A DNA stretch of 64,000 nt, from assembly GCA_942492635.1 (NCBI GenBank), contig CALOFP010000002.1:186001-250000 (forward strand). The letters are read 5' to 3'. A program made the position numbers and the translations under genes. This DNA is from CALOFP01 sp942492635 (GTDB lineage: Bacteria; UBP6; UBA1177; CALOFP01). Below, piece after piece: positions 27,094-36,392 of the stretch. Every line of letters starts with the position of its first letter. Position 1 is the stretch's first letter. The notes under the pieces are model-generated. The model did no database searches and had not been told where the DNA came from. It saw only the letters and a list, made by a program, of their open reading frames with translations.

Positions 27094-28388
27094 ATTTTTT
27101 TACCCCTGAGGGTGTTTTCAAGAACTTCGGAGACGGAAACTTCGATAATCGAACCTATTTCGTTGCCGGTGCATCCCGTGGCATGAACTATGAGGTTGTG
27201 TTCGTTTCTGCCCATCAAACTGTTACCTTTGGGACTCTTCCCGTCGATGAGAACCTTTACCTTTCGGCCCTGAAATCTGGATCTCACATCCCTCATTCTT
27301 TCTCTCTGAATATCGAGAAGATGGTTGAGTCGACGCAGTTTCTCCTCTTCGGAGAGGGTCGTTTCCATTTCGGCAGCCTTTGTGAGCGGCCTAGGAGAGT
27401 AGCAGAAGGCAAAAATGGTGTCGTAGCCGATCTCCCTGACCAGTTCGACGGTATTTTCGAAATCTTCCTCGGTTTCACCCGGAAAACCTACTATGAAGTC
27501 GCTACTGAGACTCAGGTCGGGAAGGAATCTGCGTGCCGTTTCGATTTTTTCACGGTATTCGGAGACTGTGTACTTCCTGTTCATTATTTTGAGAATACGG
27601 TCACTTCCGCTCTGGGCCGGCAGGTGAAGGTAGGGCATGAGAATATCTATGTCTCTGAAAGCCTGCGCAAGTCCCGGAGTGAAGTCCTTCGGATGACTGG
27701 TTACGAATCGGAGTCTCTCGACTTCGCACTCTTCGGCAATCTTGTAGAGAAGGTCAACAAAGTTGCAGTCGTTGTCACGGTAGCTGTTGACATTCTGCCC
27801 GAGGAGAGTGATTTCTTTTACCCCTCGTCTTGTAAGCCCCTTGATTTCGTCAACTATTATAGCGGCGCTCCTGCTTATCTCCCTTCCTCTGACGTAGGGA
27901 ACGATGCAGTATGTGCAGAAGTTGTTGCATCCGTGCATGATGGTGACATTTGCGCTGAGCTGATTGAAAAGGTGGGATTGGGATGTAACCGGAAAGAGCT
28001 CCCGCCTTTCAAGAAGATCCGCGTCGTTGGAAACAAAGGGGAAGATTCCCTTTTCTACGACATCTGGAATCAGGTGTTCTGCACCAGGACCGAACACACC
28101 GTCAACGGCAGGTGCTCGTTTTATGATCTCTTCTCCCAGTTGTTGAGCTACGCAGCCCATCACGAAGATTCTACACCCATCCTCCTTGCGGTGAAGATGA
28201 CGTCCTACAAAGCTGAAGACTTTTTCCAGAGGTTTCTCTCTAACGCTGCAAGTGTTTACAATAACGAGATCAGCAGAATCGGCGGAAGAAGACGGGGTCC
28301 AGCCTCTTTCAATCAGTATGTTTGAGACCTTCTCACTGTCGTATACATTCATCTGACAGCCGAAGGTATGTATATAAAAATGAGTCAT
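27090..28388 (-). CDS. miaB: tRNA-2-methylthio-N6-dimethylallyladenosine synthase
   Basis: A radical-SAM methylthiotransferase of 432 residues that adds the 2-methylthio group at A37 of tRNAs reading U-starting codons. The N-terminal domain has three cluster cysteines (FGCQMNVYDSEKV, NTCSVREK, GCVAQ). The radical-SAM site is GCNNFCTYCIVPYVRGRE, and a TRAM domain ends the protein (about 365-432). Start at 28388 with GGGGAGG upstream. First gene of the nine-gene operon. Confidence 0.95.
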   Translation of the reverse strand: MTHFYIHTFGCQMNVYDSEKVSNILIERGWTPSSSADSADLVIVNTCSVREKPLEKVFSFVGRHLHRKEDGCRIFVMGCVAQQLGEEIIKRAPAVDGVFGPGAEHLIPDVVEKGIFPFVSNDADLLERRELFPVTSQSHLFNQLSANVTIMHGCNNFCTYCIVPYVRGREISRSAAIIVDEIKGLTRRGVKEITLLGQNVNSYRDNDCNFVDLLYKIAEECEVERLRFVTSHPKDFTPGLAQAFRDIDILMPYLHLPAQSGSDRILKIMNRKYTVSEYREKIETARRFLPDLSLSSDFIVGFPGETEEDFENTVELVREIGYDTIFAFCYSPRPLTKAAEMETTLSEEEKLRRLNHLLDIQRERMRDVRSRFQGRKVKVLIDGKSPKGNSLMGRNEHNLIVHATGCTGNEIGSIIEVSVSEVLENTLRGKKI

Positions 28389-28417
28389 ATCAATAAACCT
28401 CCCCAGTTTTATGGTTT

Positions 28418-28445
28418 ACTATAATAAGGTATCGTGGCATGTCAA
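28418..28445 (-). promoter_or_regulatory. Sigma-70-type promoter of miaB operon
   Basis: On the minus strand TTGACA (28445-28440), 16 bases, TATAGT (28423-28418). It lies 30 bases upstream of the miaB start. Confidence 0.75.
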
Positions 28446-28490
28446 CAATTTTATGGGGATGGGGTTGAGATGTAAGGGGAAAAGGGATGG

Positions 28491-30098
28491 TTATTCTTCA
28501 GAGAATCCTGACACTACATAGATGTATGTGCCTCCGACCACAAAGGCCTGTCCAAAACTGTTTGTGACTACGTTGGCGTTGGTTGTTTTGACGCGATCGT
28601 CTTTTTCTGGTGTTGTCAGAGGTTTTGAACTCATGTCAATTGAAAAAGAGTCGTTTTTAGGTGATGTTTTAACTTCTATAAGACTCATGCCCTCATTCTC
28701 TATGCTCATTGCTTCTGCGCTGTTCTTTCCACACGCAAAAACTGCGCGTTGAGTGGTTCTGTCCTTAAGATCCTGGCTTATCCATGATGCGGATCCGCGA
28801 GGGCAGGCCGAAGGACCGGTGGATCCTTTTGCGTACCACTTTCCGTTTTCTTCGTATACCAGAAACATTTCGCTGTTATCAACAAGTTTTTCCTTATTTG
28901 AAATAGTGGTTCCTCCGACCAGAAGTGCGCCGGTTTGAGGACCTTTCTTGTTGTCCCAATGAAGGGTTGACGCCGATGGGTTGGTGACCAACGCTGAAGA
29001 GAGGGCATCTATCTCAAGAGTGGTGCTGCTTCCGGTTGTCAAATTTACAAGTTCCGCCACACCGTTTGAAATGAAATCTTCTTTCTTTTCGGGTGAAGCG
29101 ACCTTGGACCCTCCGACAACAAGGATTCTTGCTATGGGCTTGCCGTCTTTGTCGTATGTGGAAAAGTCAAAGGATGCGTGGTTGCAACGGGGGATCGAAA
29201 GTGATGCCGATACAGGAGATACATTACCCTTTTTGTCTACCTTGTAGATTTTTCCCGAAGCTCCTCCGGAGTTGCATCCACCGGTAACGTATACGGCGTT
29301 ACCTATGGATGTTGCTGAGGGGTATGATCCAGGTGATCCCTTTTTCAGGGTCGTGCCCTTTTCCGGGTCATAGAGGAGAATGCTGGTGTTAGAGCCGTTT
29401 GCCAGGTTTCCCCCGGTTACTACTACCTTGCCTTTCAGAGAGTCATCTCTCAGAATGGTGGCGTCGTGATCGTAGATCGGTGTGCTGAGAGAGGAGAGTT
29501 TATCTCTTTCCAGCTTTCGCATGTCGATTGAGTAGACATTTTTAAAAATTTGATCATTTTCACCATCCACCTTGTATTTTCCACCGAGGAAGATTACTTT
29601 TCCGTCGGCAAGTGTAACTGCGCCGACTCCTTCGGATCCCGATGAAGGGATGTGGCTCTTTAATTCATCTCCGTTTCCAGAGAGAAGACGTTTTGCGCTG
29701 CCTGGAGTTGAGAGGAAGAGATTTGTTTCGAAGTTCTTTTTCTCATCGTAGTACATTCCTTCGACTCCGCCTGTATAGACTATGTCGAACCGTTCACCTT
29801 CCTGCCTTGAAACTTCTACAAAGAACAAGTAGTAACGATTAGATTTTAATGAGCGAGTGAAATCCTGTTTGTCACTTGCGCTGTTGACATTAATTACATT
29901 TGAATTGGCGAAGGTGTATTCATCCTCAGGTCCCTTTTTGGAGTAGATTTTGACGGTTATCCTATCTGTGTTGGGAACGAGACTTTCACCCTTTGGAAGT
30001 TGTATTTTAATTTTGAGATCACCGGTGGTCTCTCCGCCACAAGAACCAAGGATGGCGGCGAAGAATAGAAAAATTAAGGTATGGATGTATCTGTTCAT
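28491..30098 (-). CDS. Kelch-like repeat lipoprotein
   Basis: A 535-residue lipoprotein with lipobox LGSC (Cys20). Residues 25-110 resemble a small beta-sandwich with metal or sugar-free features I cannot name. From about 150 to the end the chain has repeated GG-turn segments (FLGGKYKVDG, VVTGGNLANGSN, YVTGGCNSGGASG, LVVGGSK, LLVGGTTIS, FVVGGTYI), the pattern of a Kelch-type propeller. Gly at +2 and +3 gives no strong inner-membrane retention. Its ligand is unknown. It lies 21 bases downstream of another exported protein gene and probably shares its transcript. Confidence 0.8.
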   Translation of the reverse strand: MNRYIHTLIFLFFAAILGSCGGETTGDLKIKIQLPKGESLVPNTDRITVKIYSKKGPEDEYTFANSNVINVNSASDKQDFTRSLKSNRYYLFFVEVSRQEGERFDIVYTGGVEGMYYDEKKNFETNLFLSTPGSAKRLLSGNGDELKSHIPSSGSEGVGAVTLADGKVIFLGGKYKVDGENDQIFKNVYSIDMRKLERDKLSSLSTPIYDHDATILRDDSLKGKVVVTGGNLANGSNTSILLYDPEKGTTLKKGSPGSYPSATSIGNAVYVTGGCNSGGASGKIYKVDKKGNVSPVSASLSIPRCNHASFDFSTYDKDGKPIARILVVGGSKVASPEKKEDFISNGVAELVNLTTGSSTTLEIDALSSALVTNPSASTLHWDNKKGPQTGALLVGGTTISNKEKLVDNSEMFLVYEENGKWYAKGSTGPSACPRGSASWISQDLKDRTTQRAVFACGKNSAEAMSIENEGMSLIEVKTSPKNDSFSIDMSSKPLTTPEKDDRVKTTNANVVTNSFGQAFVVGGTYIYVVSGFSEE

Positions 30099-30119
30099 TT
30101 GTTTCTCCCTTTTATTACG

Positions 30120-30428
30120 TTACCATTCCATTTTGTAGCCTTCTCCCTCATCCTTTTGCGTGAGGAAGTAGACTCCTGTGCCTGCGCCTGCGACAACGAT
30201 CAGGGAAACGGCTGTAATAAACCACGTCGTCTGGTAGAATGGAGTCCTTTTGATCTCCTGCATGCTCTCTTCCTTGTCGTCTACGTTTTTGGAAACGGAG
30301 TTTCCTTCGAAGTAGAAGTTTTCACCAACCTTCAGGTTGAGGTTCGACGGTGGATTTTCGCCTGCATAAAGGTTTGGAACGAGAGAAAACAGTAAAACTA
30401 CAATTAAAAGTTTTGAAAAGCATCTCAT
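30120..30428 (-). CDS. Small exported protein with C-terminal membrane helix
   Basis: A 102-residue protein with a signal peptide (LLIVVLLFSLVPNLYAG), a polar middle (about 25-65) and a C-terminal membrane helix (TTWFITAVSLIVVAGAGTGV) followed by a short acidic tail. The PFYQTTWF lead-in resembles the tail anchor of PEGA- or TPR-type envelope proteins in deltaproteobacteria. I do not recognise a family. It is followed closely by the Kelch lipoprotein, so the two may form a unit. Confidence 0.65.
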   Translation of the reverse strand: MRCFSKLLIVVLLFSLVPNLYAGENPPSNLNLKVGENFYFEGNSVSKNVDDKEESMQEIKRTPFYQTTWFITAVSLIVVAGAGTGVYFLTQKDEGEGYKMEW

Positions 30429-30549
30429 CTTTTTTTACCTATTTAATGTTAACTTTCACCAAACTACTTCGGAGTAATAACATATCTTTTGCGATGAGTC
30501 AAATTTTTATTAAGGGTAAAATTGAATTTTATGTAGATTCGATAAAAAT

Positions 30550-30909
30550 CTATTTCTTCCCTGTTATGAGAGACTTAATCGCTTCGTTTGTTTTTGTATA
30601 TGGGGACGGGGCTTGGAATCTCCAGTCGTCGCGGTAGAGGGACAGTACTCTTTTTGATACCGGTGTTTCCTCTGTGTCTGAAATGATCTCCCCTGATGTC
30701 ATTTTGTTGATTATTCCAGAGTGTTGAAGTTCGATTTCTGCAGGTGACGTTCCAGAGTAGGGCGTTTTGACGGAGTACTTGATCTGTCCTTCATAAAATA
30801 TCAGTGTGGATATGAAAAGGGAATCTTCCCATGTGAGCACCTCCGTCTGAACATGGTATAATACTCCCCCCAATCGAATGTTGCTGTTGAAGCCGGGGTG
30901 TGAACTCAT
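30550..30909 (-). CDS. Conserved small protein next to rpoZ (HVQTE type)
   Basis: A 119-residue soluble protein. Its start, GFNSNIRLGGVLYHVQTEVL, recalls a group of unnamed Myxococcota and deltaproteobacterial proteins that begin FNHNIRYxGxxFHVQTED, which I recall but cannot check here. Residues 30-60 continue with an alternating strand pattern (SLFISTLIFYEGQIKYSVKT). The rest is polar. The first codon follows the rpoZ stop with no gap, so it is translated with the omega subunit. Function unknown. Confidence 0.7.
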   Translation of the reverse strand: MSSHPGFNSNIRLGGVLYHVQTEVLTWEDSLFISTLIFYEGQIKYSVKTPYSGTSPAEIELQHSGIINKMTSGEIISDTEETPVSKRVLSLYRDDWRFQAPSPYTKTNEAIKSLITGKK

Positions 30910-31173
30910 CTAGTCGTTCTGGTGCCTTATGTACCTGCCTATACGACGACGTCTGAAACGTGTTCTTTTCGCTTTTGACTCGATGGATTTGAGGGATATC
31001 TTTCCTGCGCTGATTTCTCTGAGTGCGACAATCGGCTCTTTATTCGATTTTGTGTTGGGGATTAATGGATCCGATCCCTCGAGAAGCTGTCTCGTACGTT
31101 TTGCTGCGAGAATGACCAGTTCAAGTCTGTTTGGCACTTTTTCCAAGCAATCTTCTACAGTAACCCTTGCCAT
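30910..31173 (-). CDS. rpoZ: RNA polymerase omega subunit
   Basis: An 87-residue omega subunit that helps beta-prime fold and, in proteobacteria, forms part of the ppGpp site. [20 protein letters not shown], then [11 protein letters not shown], and [11 protein letters not shown] match the family. The C-terminal tail is very basic. A GGAGGG ribosome site precedes the ATG. Confidence 0.93.
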   Translation of the reverse strand: MARVTVEDCLEKVPNRLELVILAAKRTRQLLEGSDPLIPNTKSNKEPIVALREISAGKISLKSIESKAKRTRFRRRRIGRYIRHQND

Positions 31174-31214
31174 GGGACCCTCCGTGAAAAGTTAAAAACA
31201 AAAAATCAGAGAGT

Positions 31215-31242
31215 ATTATATTGGTGTTTTGGATTTTGGCAA
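31215..31242 (-). promoter_or_regulatory. Promoter of rpoZ
   Basis: On the minus strand TTGCCA (31242-31237), 16 bases, TATAAT (31220-31215). A candidate promoter for the divergent chemoreceptor gene overlaps it on the other strand. Confidence 0.65.
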
Positions 31243-31248
31243 TATTAT
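31221..31248 (+). promoter_or_regulatory. Candidate promoter of chemoreceptor gene
   Basis: TTGGTG (31221-31226), 16 bases, TATTAT (31243-31248). It overlaps the rpoZ promoter, so only one polymerase could bind at a time. The -35 box is weak. Confidence 0.4.
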
Positions 31249-31338
31249 AGTTGCAAAATAAAATATTTGAAAAATTTGATTAAGAACGTTAAAATTGCAA
31301 CTGGATGGTGGTTGAAAATAATTTTAATGGTGATTTCA

Positions 31339-33141
31339 TTGAAAAAAATGTCTCTTCGAATAAGGTTTGTTGTTGCCAACATACTTGTGTTTGTTACTGT
31401 GGCCTCAATTGCTGTCGCTGCCTGGGTAGGATTGGACAATTACAGAGAGTCTCAAGATGAACTTTCCCAGGCCATGGAGCGGGAGGAGCAGATTTCAAAA
31501 ATTCAAGGGAAGCTTGTGAGGTTAAATAACCTGATAGCCCTCACACTCATAGACGGAGAGGCCCGGGAGCTTGAATTGGATAAGAAAAAGATAGGTCTCG
31601 TCGGATGGCTTGGAACAAGGATGGATAAGATGGCCTTGACTGAGCTTGAAAAAGCGTGGGATGAGTACCTTGACAATGCGAAGGAAATTTCGCAGGGGTT
31701 TGTTAAGCTCGACGGGACACTTGGAGAGTATCTCTCAGTAACCCATGAGGATGTGTACAGAAAACTGGTGAAGATGAAGGCGAGTAGACAACCCTCCGGT
31801 ATTGGAGATGTAAGTCTTTTTTCCAACTATGAAAGCGAAACAAAGGGAAAGAGCCGAGAGGAAATTACTCAGCTTGAAATTGTAAAAAACTCCTTCGAAA
31901 GAGCCGTTGCCTTGGAGAAGTCAGGAGATCTGCAGAAAATTGAAGTAGCCTATCGTGATGTCATGGGATCCATTGAAGATGCCAAGGATTCGTTTCTCGA
32001 TATCAGCGACAAGAATGAAAAATTTGTCGAAATATACAAAAATAAAATGGGAGAATTCTTCGCTCGGGTCAACTCAATAATTGAAAAAATTGCAGACAAG
32101 GAAAAAAGGGATCTTGCTCTCAGAAAAAAGAGTCAGGCTCAGACGGTAGCCGCCGTTAAGACGGTAATGTTGTCGTTTGGAGTCGGAGGACTCTTTCTTA
32201 TTACAGTTGTCCTTCTCTGGCTGATGCGGATTACTCTCACCCCAATATCAAGAATGAATGAAAAGCTTGAGGAGCTGTCGAGTAGAGGAGGTGACCTTAC
32301 AGTGGCACTTGAGGTGGTCTCGGATGATGAGATTGGTGAGATGACAGAAAATCTCAACAGTTTCGTTGATAATCTTCGACATCTTATCGGAAGAGTCAAA
32401 AGAGTGGCTGTCGATCTCAACAATCTCTCTGGGGCAATTTCCGAGGGAACCGACAGCGCCTCAAGCAGAGTTTCAGAAATCAGTGCGCATGTGGATGAAA
32501 TCTCTGAAAAACTTTCCATCATTTCAGAAAATCTTGTGACGACAAAGGGCGGAATGGAAAGGATTAACGGTGTTGTCATGGGCGCTTCAAAACGTTCCGA
32601 TGAGGGGACAAAGGTTCTCGGCAATGCCCTTGATTCGATGAAGGAGATCGAATCCTCAAGTGAGAAAATAGGCCAGGTCGTAGAGGTTGTGAACGATATA
32701 GCATTCCAGACAAATCTTCTTGCACTAAACGCAGCGATAGAAGCGGCAAGGGCGGGAGAGGCGGGAAAGGGTTTTGCAGTTGTCGCCGGTGAGGTTCGCG
32801 CACTTTCCCAGAGAAGTTCCGAAGCGGCCCTTCAGATTAAAGGATTGATCGGTGATACGACTAGAAAAATTTCTTCCGGTTCACAGCTTGTTTCCGAAAG
32901 CAGCAGGATGTTTTCGGAAATTGTTTCTGAGTTTCGGGGAGTCTTTGAAAAGCTTTCTCTGCTCTCAGAAGAGATTTCAAGAAATTCTAAAGACGTCACC
33001 CTCATGGATCAGGCTGTTGGAGTTATTAGGGATTCCATCAACAGCAATGCGGCATTCATTGAAGAGACTGCAGCAACCTCAAGGGAAATGAAAGATGTTA
33101 GTGTCGGTCTTAACGACGATATCAAAAAATTTATAGTATAG
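31339..33141 (+). CDS. Methyl-accepting chemotaxis protein
   Basis: A 600-residue transmembrane chemoreceptor. Helix 1 is at about 8-30, a helical periplasmic sensor domain follows (about 30-270), helix 2 is at about 273-298, then HAMP (about 300-355) and the signalling hairpin (about 400-600). The hairpin tip has the universal motif [20 protein letters not shown]. The C-terminus ends without an NWETF-like tether. A TTG start at 31339 with GGTGAT upstream gives [13 protein letters not shown] at 31348 and 31327 are alternatives. The sensor domain is helical and rich in Lys/Glu, like the four-helix-bundle type; the ligand is not predictable. Confidence 0.92.
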   Translation: MKKMSLRIRFVVANILVFVTVASIAVAAWVGLDNYRESQDELSQAMEREEQISKIQGKLVRLNNLIALTLIDGEARELELDKKKIGLVGWLGTRMDKMALTELEKAWDEYLDNAKEISQGFVKLDGTLGEYLSVTHEDVYRKLVKMKASRQPSGIGDVSLFSNYESETKGKSREEITQLEIVKNSFERAVALEKSGDLQKIEVAYRDVMGSIEDAKDSFLDISDKNEKFVEIYKNKMGEFFARVNSIIEKIADKEKRDLALRKKSQAQTVAAVKTVMLSFGVGGLFLITVVLLWLMRITLTPISRMNEKLEELSSRGGDLTVALEVVSDDEIGEMTENLNSFVDNLRHLIGRVKRVAVDLNNLSGAISEGTDSASSRVSEISAHVDEISEKLSIISENLVTTKGGMERINGVVMGASKRSDEGTKVLGNALDSMKEIESSSEKIGQVVEVVNDIAFQTNLLALNAAIEAARAGEAGKGFAVVAGEVRALSQRSSEAALQIKGLIGDTTRKISSGSQLVSESSRMFSEIVSEFRGVFEKLSLLSEEISRNSKDVTLMDQAVGVIRDSINSNAAFIEETAATSREMKDVSVGLNDDIKKFIV

Positions 33142-33435
33142 AAATAACTATTCTCAAGTATTTTCCAAATACTGAATTTGCACCATTTGGAAACCATAAA
33201 CACAATATATTGCAATTACAAAAAATAGTTCAGACATCAGGATAGGCAGGGGGATGAATGCTCACGTCGAGACTGTGAAAGCCTTTGCAATTGTTTTCAT
33301 TTTCTGAAATATGAAAATACCTCTTCACCTAGTTGGAACTGCATGTCTATTGGAAAAAGTTATACACTTGCCTTGAATTCAAAAAAAGCGGAGGTATGAT
33401 GGTGATGTGTAAATAAAGATTTTATGGGGTGGTGA
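33142..33435 (+). promoter_or_regulatory. Gap with candidate promoter for ResB-like gene
   Basis: TTGAAT (33373-33378), 16 bases, TATGAT (33395-33400) may serve the gene at 33436. An AT-rich inverted repeat (TTTTCAT...ATGAAAA, about 33295-33320) could end the chemoreceptor transcript but has no GC core. No gene or riboswitch is evident in the rest. Confidence 0.4.
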
Positions 33436-34017
33436 TTGAAAAATATTTTTTCACGGCAAAATGCAGGGGTGTTCCTATTTTCGGTGGCGATTCTTCTTGA
33501 GTTCACCGTTGTTTTTTTCGAGGGGAGTGCGGAGCCTTTTGGATTGACCCCTTTCCTCCTTTTGTATGCTTTGTTGTTATTGTTTTTCGTATTTGGAGCA
33601 GCTGTATTTTTTTTGAGGAAGAAAAGATTGTTTTCAATAATATTTATCGCACTATTTTTTCAACTTGCCTTTTTCGGTTTGAACCAGAACTCTTTCGAGT
33701 GGGTTGATCTGCCCATGGCGCAGGCCGTGAGAGGCAATCTTCCGATAGCCAGAGAGAATGTTGCTCTTCTCAATCATAAAATTCTGGACACACCTCTACT
33801 GAAGGATTACGAAGAGGCGACATTTTCTGTCGGGAACGAAAGAAGGGTTGCAACTCTCAATCATCCCCTTCAGCTTCAGGACGATGTCAAGGTTGTTTTG
33901 TCGGGAGACGGGACACATCTTCTGATTACCCGTTCTCCATGGCTTTCACACCTGCTTTTTTCATCAATCTCTTTGATAGCTGCACTTTTTGTTTTTGCGG
34001 TAAGGAGGGGGAAATGA
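33436..34017 (+). CDS. Short ResB-like cytochrome c biogenesis protein
   Basis: A 193-residue membrane protein with three N-terminal helices (about 10-85), a periplasmic stretch and one C-terminal helix (about 165-188). The periplasmic part reads like the end of ResB/CcsB: a short-strand segment (DYEEATFSVGNERRVATLNH) followed by HPLQLQDDVKVVLSG and RSPWLSHLLF. Full ResB is 350-600 residues, so this is a reduced form. The evidence is its coupling to a CcsA gene (ATGA overlap) plus weak similarity. ResB and CcsA normally attach haem to apocytochrome c. It starts at TTG after GGGGTGGTG. Confidence 0.55.
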   Translation: MKNIFSRQNAGVFLFSVAILLEFTVVFFEGSAEPFGLTPFLLLYALLLLFFVFGAAVFFLRKKRLFSIIFIALFFQLAFFGLNQNSFEWVDLPMAQAVRGNLPIARENVALLNHKILDTPLLKDYEEATFSVGNERRVATLNHPLQLQDDVKVVLSGDGTHLLITRSPWLSHLLFSSISLIAALFVFAVRRGK

Positions 34018-34697
34018 TGCATATCGCTCTGACAACTGCACCTCTTCTCATAGCTCTCTTCTACATCTTTTCTATGAAATGGCGGAATATCCTTTATCCG
34101 GGATTGGTTCTTCATCTACTTGTAAATGTTTATTTGTGGAATACTACCGGTTATCCGCCCTTTATCGGAGGTTACGGCTCTGTTCTTTTTTTCTCGTTTC
34201 TCCTGGCGGGGAAGAGTTCGTTTATGAAGAACAGGAAGTTCTGCGGAGCTCTTCTTTCCTTGGCTATACTTTTTCTTTTTTCGTCGTTTTTTATGACGTT
34301 TGAGGTGAAAAAGATTTCCGCTGTACTCAGTTCCATATGGCTTGGAATTCATGTTCCTCTCTACTTCCTGGGATACCTTTCTCTTTCGACTGCCTTCGCC
34401 GCCAGCTTTGTGAATGGGAACGAATCGGAGGAACGCAGAGAGATGGCGTTTGCTCTGCTGTTTCTTACGGCTGGGTTTGTTACCGGTGCCTGCTGGGCAG
34501 AAGTTGCCTGGGGTAGATTCTTCGGTTTTGACGCTAAGGAGGTTTGGGCGTTATCAACATGGATGTTTGTATTTTCTTACTTTTTCTTTGATCAAAAAAA
34601 GCATCAGAGAGTTGCGGTTTATGTATCATTTTTCTCCATGGTGATGACCTACATAGTTGTCTCTCACCTGCTTCCCAGCCTGCATGGCTACATGTGA
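34014..34697 (+). CDS. ccsA: CcsA/ResC-type haem handling protein
   Basis: An inner-membrane protein of 227 residues with about seven or eight helices, which carries haem to the periplasm for cytochrome c assembly. The WWD-like segment is EVAWGRFFGFDAKEVWALST, where several family Trp are Phe. Conserved His candidates are in GIHVPLYFLGYLS and SHLLPSLHGY. The Trp-to-Phe changes are compatible with function but note a diverged member. ATG at 34014 overlaps the previous stop; ATG at 34017 has slightly better spacing from AAGGAGGGG. Confidence 0.85.
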   Translation: MMHIALTTAPLLIALFYIFSMKWRNILYPGLVLHLLVNVYLWNTTGYPPFIGGYGSVLFFSFLLAGKSSFMKNRKFCGALLSLAILFLFSSFFMTFEVKKISAVLSSIWLGIHVPLYFLGYLSLSTAFAASFVNGNESEERREMAFALLFLTAGFVTGACWAEVAWGRFFGFDAKEVWALSTWMFVFSYFFFDQKKHQRVAVYVSFFSMVMTYIVVSHLLPSLHGYM

Positions 34698-34702
34698 TTA
34701 AT

Positions 34703-34730
34703 TTGACAGAGTCCCTATTTTTAATAAAAT
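34703..34730 (+). promoter_or_regulatory. Sigma-70-type promoter of HD-GYP operon
   Basis: TTGACA (34703-34708), 16 bases, TAAAAT (34725-34730), six bases after the ccsA stop and about 40 before the HD-GYP start. Confidence 0.7.
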
Positions 34731-34772
34731 AACTAAGTCCTTGTAATGAGTGAAAAATGATTTGAGGAATTC

Positions 34773-36392
34773 ATGGTAATTTTAGAAAAGTTGAAAATTT
34801 TGACAAAGATAACCGAAGCTCTTTCAAGTTTTTCAACTCAAGATGAGATATTTGATTTTATACTTTCTAGTGTACGTGCGATTTACGGTGTGGAGTATGT
34901 CGCCATCCTCATGCTCGACAAGAGGGGTCGACACATTCAGATAGTTCGTTCCTGTGGATACGAAGAGTCGCAGGTTGCCGGTTCCCGCATACGGGTTGGT
35001 GAGGGGGTGACCGGAAGGGTTGCCGCCAAGGGTGAACCTATCATTATTCACGATGTGGAGGAGGAACCACACTACGTTTCCGGCGACGCTTCGATCTGCT
35101 CTGAGATGGCTGTTCCCCTCAAGGTGAATGGCAGGATCGTGGGTGTGTTGAGTGTGGAATCAACCAAAAAGCAGTTTTTCAGCAGGGACGATTTGGAACT
35201 TTTCTGCCTTTTTGCAGCTCAGGTTTCTGCATTTATCTGCCACTTCAATCTCTACTCTGCAATGGAAAGCACCTCCAAAGTTCTGGAGCAGAAGGTTCAC
35301 CAGCTTATTAACCTCAACGGCGTTGCAAAAAAGATCATATCCACGGTCTCCATATCAAAGATTCTCAGAAATATTCTTCTGTCGTTGAAGGAAGTGGTTC
35401 CGAAGGGAGAGTCTTTCGCTTTTCTTCTTTTTGACAATGAGAAAAAAATCCTTGTGGTCAAGTCGGTGCTCGGACACTCCGAAGAGATTGTTGATAAACT
35501 TTTCATTCCTGTCGGCAGGGGAATAACCGGAACATCATTTCTTATGAAAGAACAGCTGGTTGTGAGTGACGTGAGGCAGGACAATCGCTACATAGAGACA
35601 AAAGGGACTGTCGTTGTATCGGAAATGGCGATTCCGCTTGTTGTCAATGGCGAGGCTTTGGGTATAATCGATATTGTTTCATCTGAGGAGGGTGCCTTCA
35701 GCGGGGTGGAGAAGGATTTTATGGATACGATAATTAGTTTTGCATCTGTCGCGATAGGAAATGCTCGTCTTTTTGAAGAGAACAAGCAGGCCTACTTTCA
35801 AACGATAAGTTCTCTCGCAGAGGCTCTTGAAGCTCGAGATTCCTATACGAAGGGTCATTCCGAAAGGGTGACCAAGTATGCGATGGAGATAGCTTCCCGG
35901 ATAGGTATTTCGGGAAGAGATGCAGAGCTGTTGCGGTATGCGTGCATCCTTCACGATATCGGTAAGATAGGGATCGTAGACAACATTCTTCACAAGAAAG
36001 GTCGACTTGATCCTGTCGAGTTTGAGATAATTAAATCTCACTCGAGTTTCGGAGAAAAAATTCTGAAACCGATCTCATTTCTGAGAGATATCCGCCTGAT
36101 CGTTAAGCACCACCATGAAAAGTATAACGGAACAGGATACCCTTCCGGGTTTGAGAGGGATGATATCCCCTTTCTTTCCCGAATTGTTGCCGTTGCAGAT
36201 GCCTTCGACGCCATGACAAGCAACAGACCGTACAGGGATGCTATGGATAAGGATGAGGCTCTGGAAGAGCTCGTTCGCAATAGGGGTGTTCAGTTCGATC
36301 CACAGGTTGTTGATGCTTTTGTTGAATACTGGAGAGGCTATGAATGTTGTCCAACTGAACAGGTTGAAGGCCAGGATTGTAGAGCTGGCTGA
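34773..36392 (+). CDS. Tandem-GAF HD-GYP phosphodiesterase
   Basis: A cytosolic 539-residue protein with two GAF domains (about 15-155 and 185-330) and an HD-GYP domain (about 350-520) that should break c-di-GMP to GMP. The HD-GYP marks are complete: TKGHSERVTKYAMEIASRIG, CILHDIGKIGIVDNILHKKG, KHHHEKYNGTGYPSGFERDD and VADAFDAMTSNRPYRD. GAF domains may bind a nucleotide or small molecule. The gene is followed without gap by HEAT and HDOD genes. The last residues (CCPTEQVEGQDCRAG) look unfolded. Confidence 0.93.
   Translation: MVILEKLKILTKITEALSSFSTQDEIFDFILSSVRAIYGVEYVAILMLDKRGRHIQIVRSCGYEESQVAGSRIRVGEGVTGRVAAKGEPIIIHDVEEEPHYVSGDASICSEMAVPLKVNGRIVGVLSVESTKKQFFSRDDLELFCLFAAQVSAFICHFNLYSAMESTSKVLEQKVHQLINLNGVAKKIISTVSISKILRNILLSLKEVVPKGESFAFLLFDNEKKILVVKSVLGHSEEIVDKLFIPVGRGITGTSFLMKEQLVVSDVRQDNRYIETKGTVVVSEMAIPLVVNGEALGIIDIVSSEEGAFSGVEKDFMDTIISFASVAIGNARLFEENKQAYFQTISSLAEALEARDSYTKGHSERVTKYAMEIASRIGISGRDAELLRYACILHDIGKIGIVDNILHKKGRLDPVEFEIIKSHSSFGEKILKPISFLRDIRLIVKHHHEKYNGTGYPSGFERDDIPFLSRIVAVADAFDAMTSNRPYRDAMDKDEALEELVRNRGVQFDPQVVDAFVEYWRGYECCPTEQVEGQDCRAG

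Noticed and set aside
27183..28325. A 380-codon open frame on the plus strand opposite miaB
   Set aside because: miaB is certain on the other strand, and the frame has no ribosome site or recognisable family; it is a shadow of miaB codon use.
33200..33435. Possible c-di-GMP riboswitch before the ResB-like gene
   Set aside because: An AAAGCC-like stretch occurs, but the paired stems and tetraloop-receptor pattern of the GEMM class could not be drawn.
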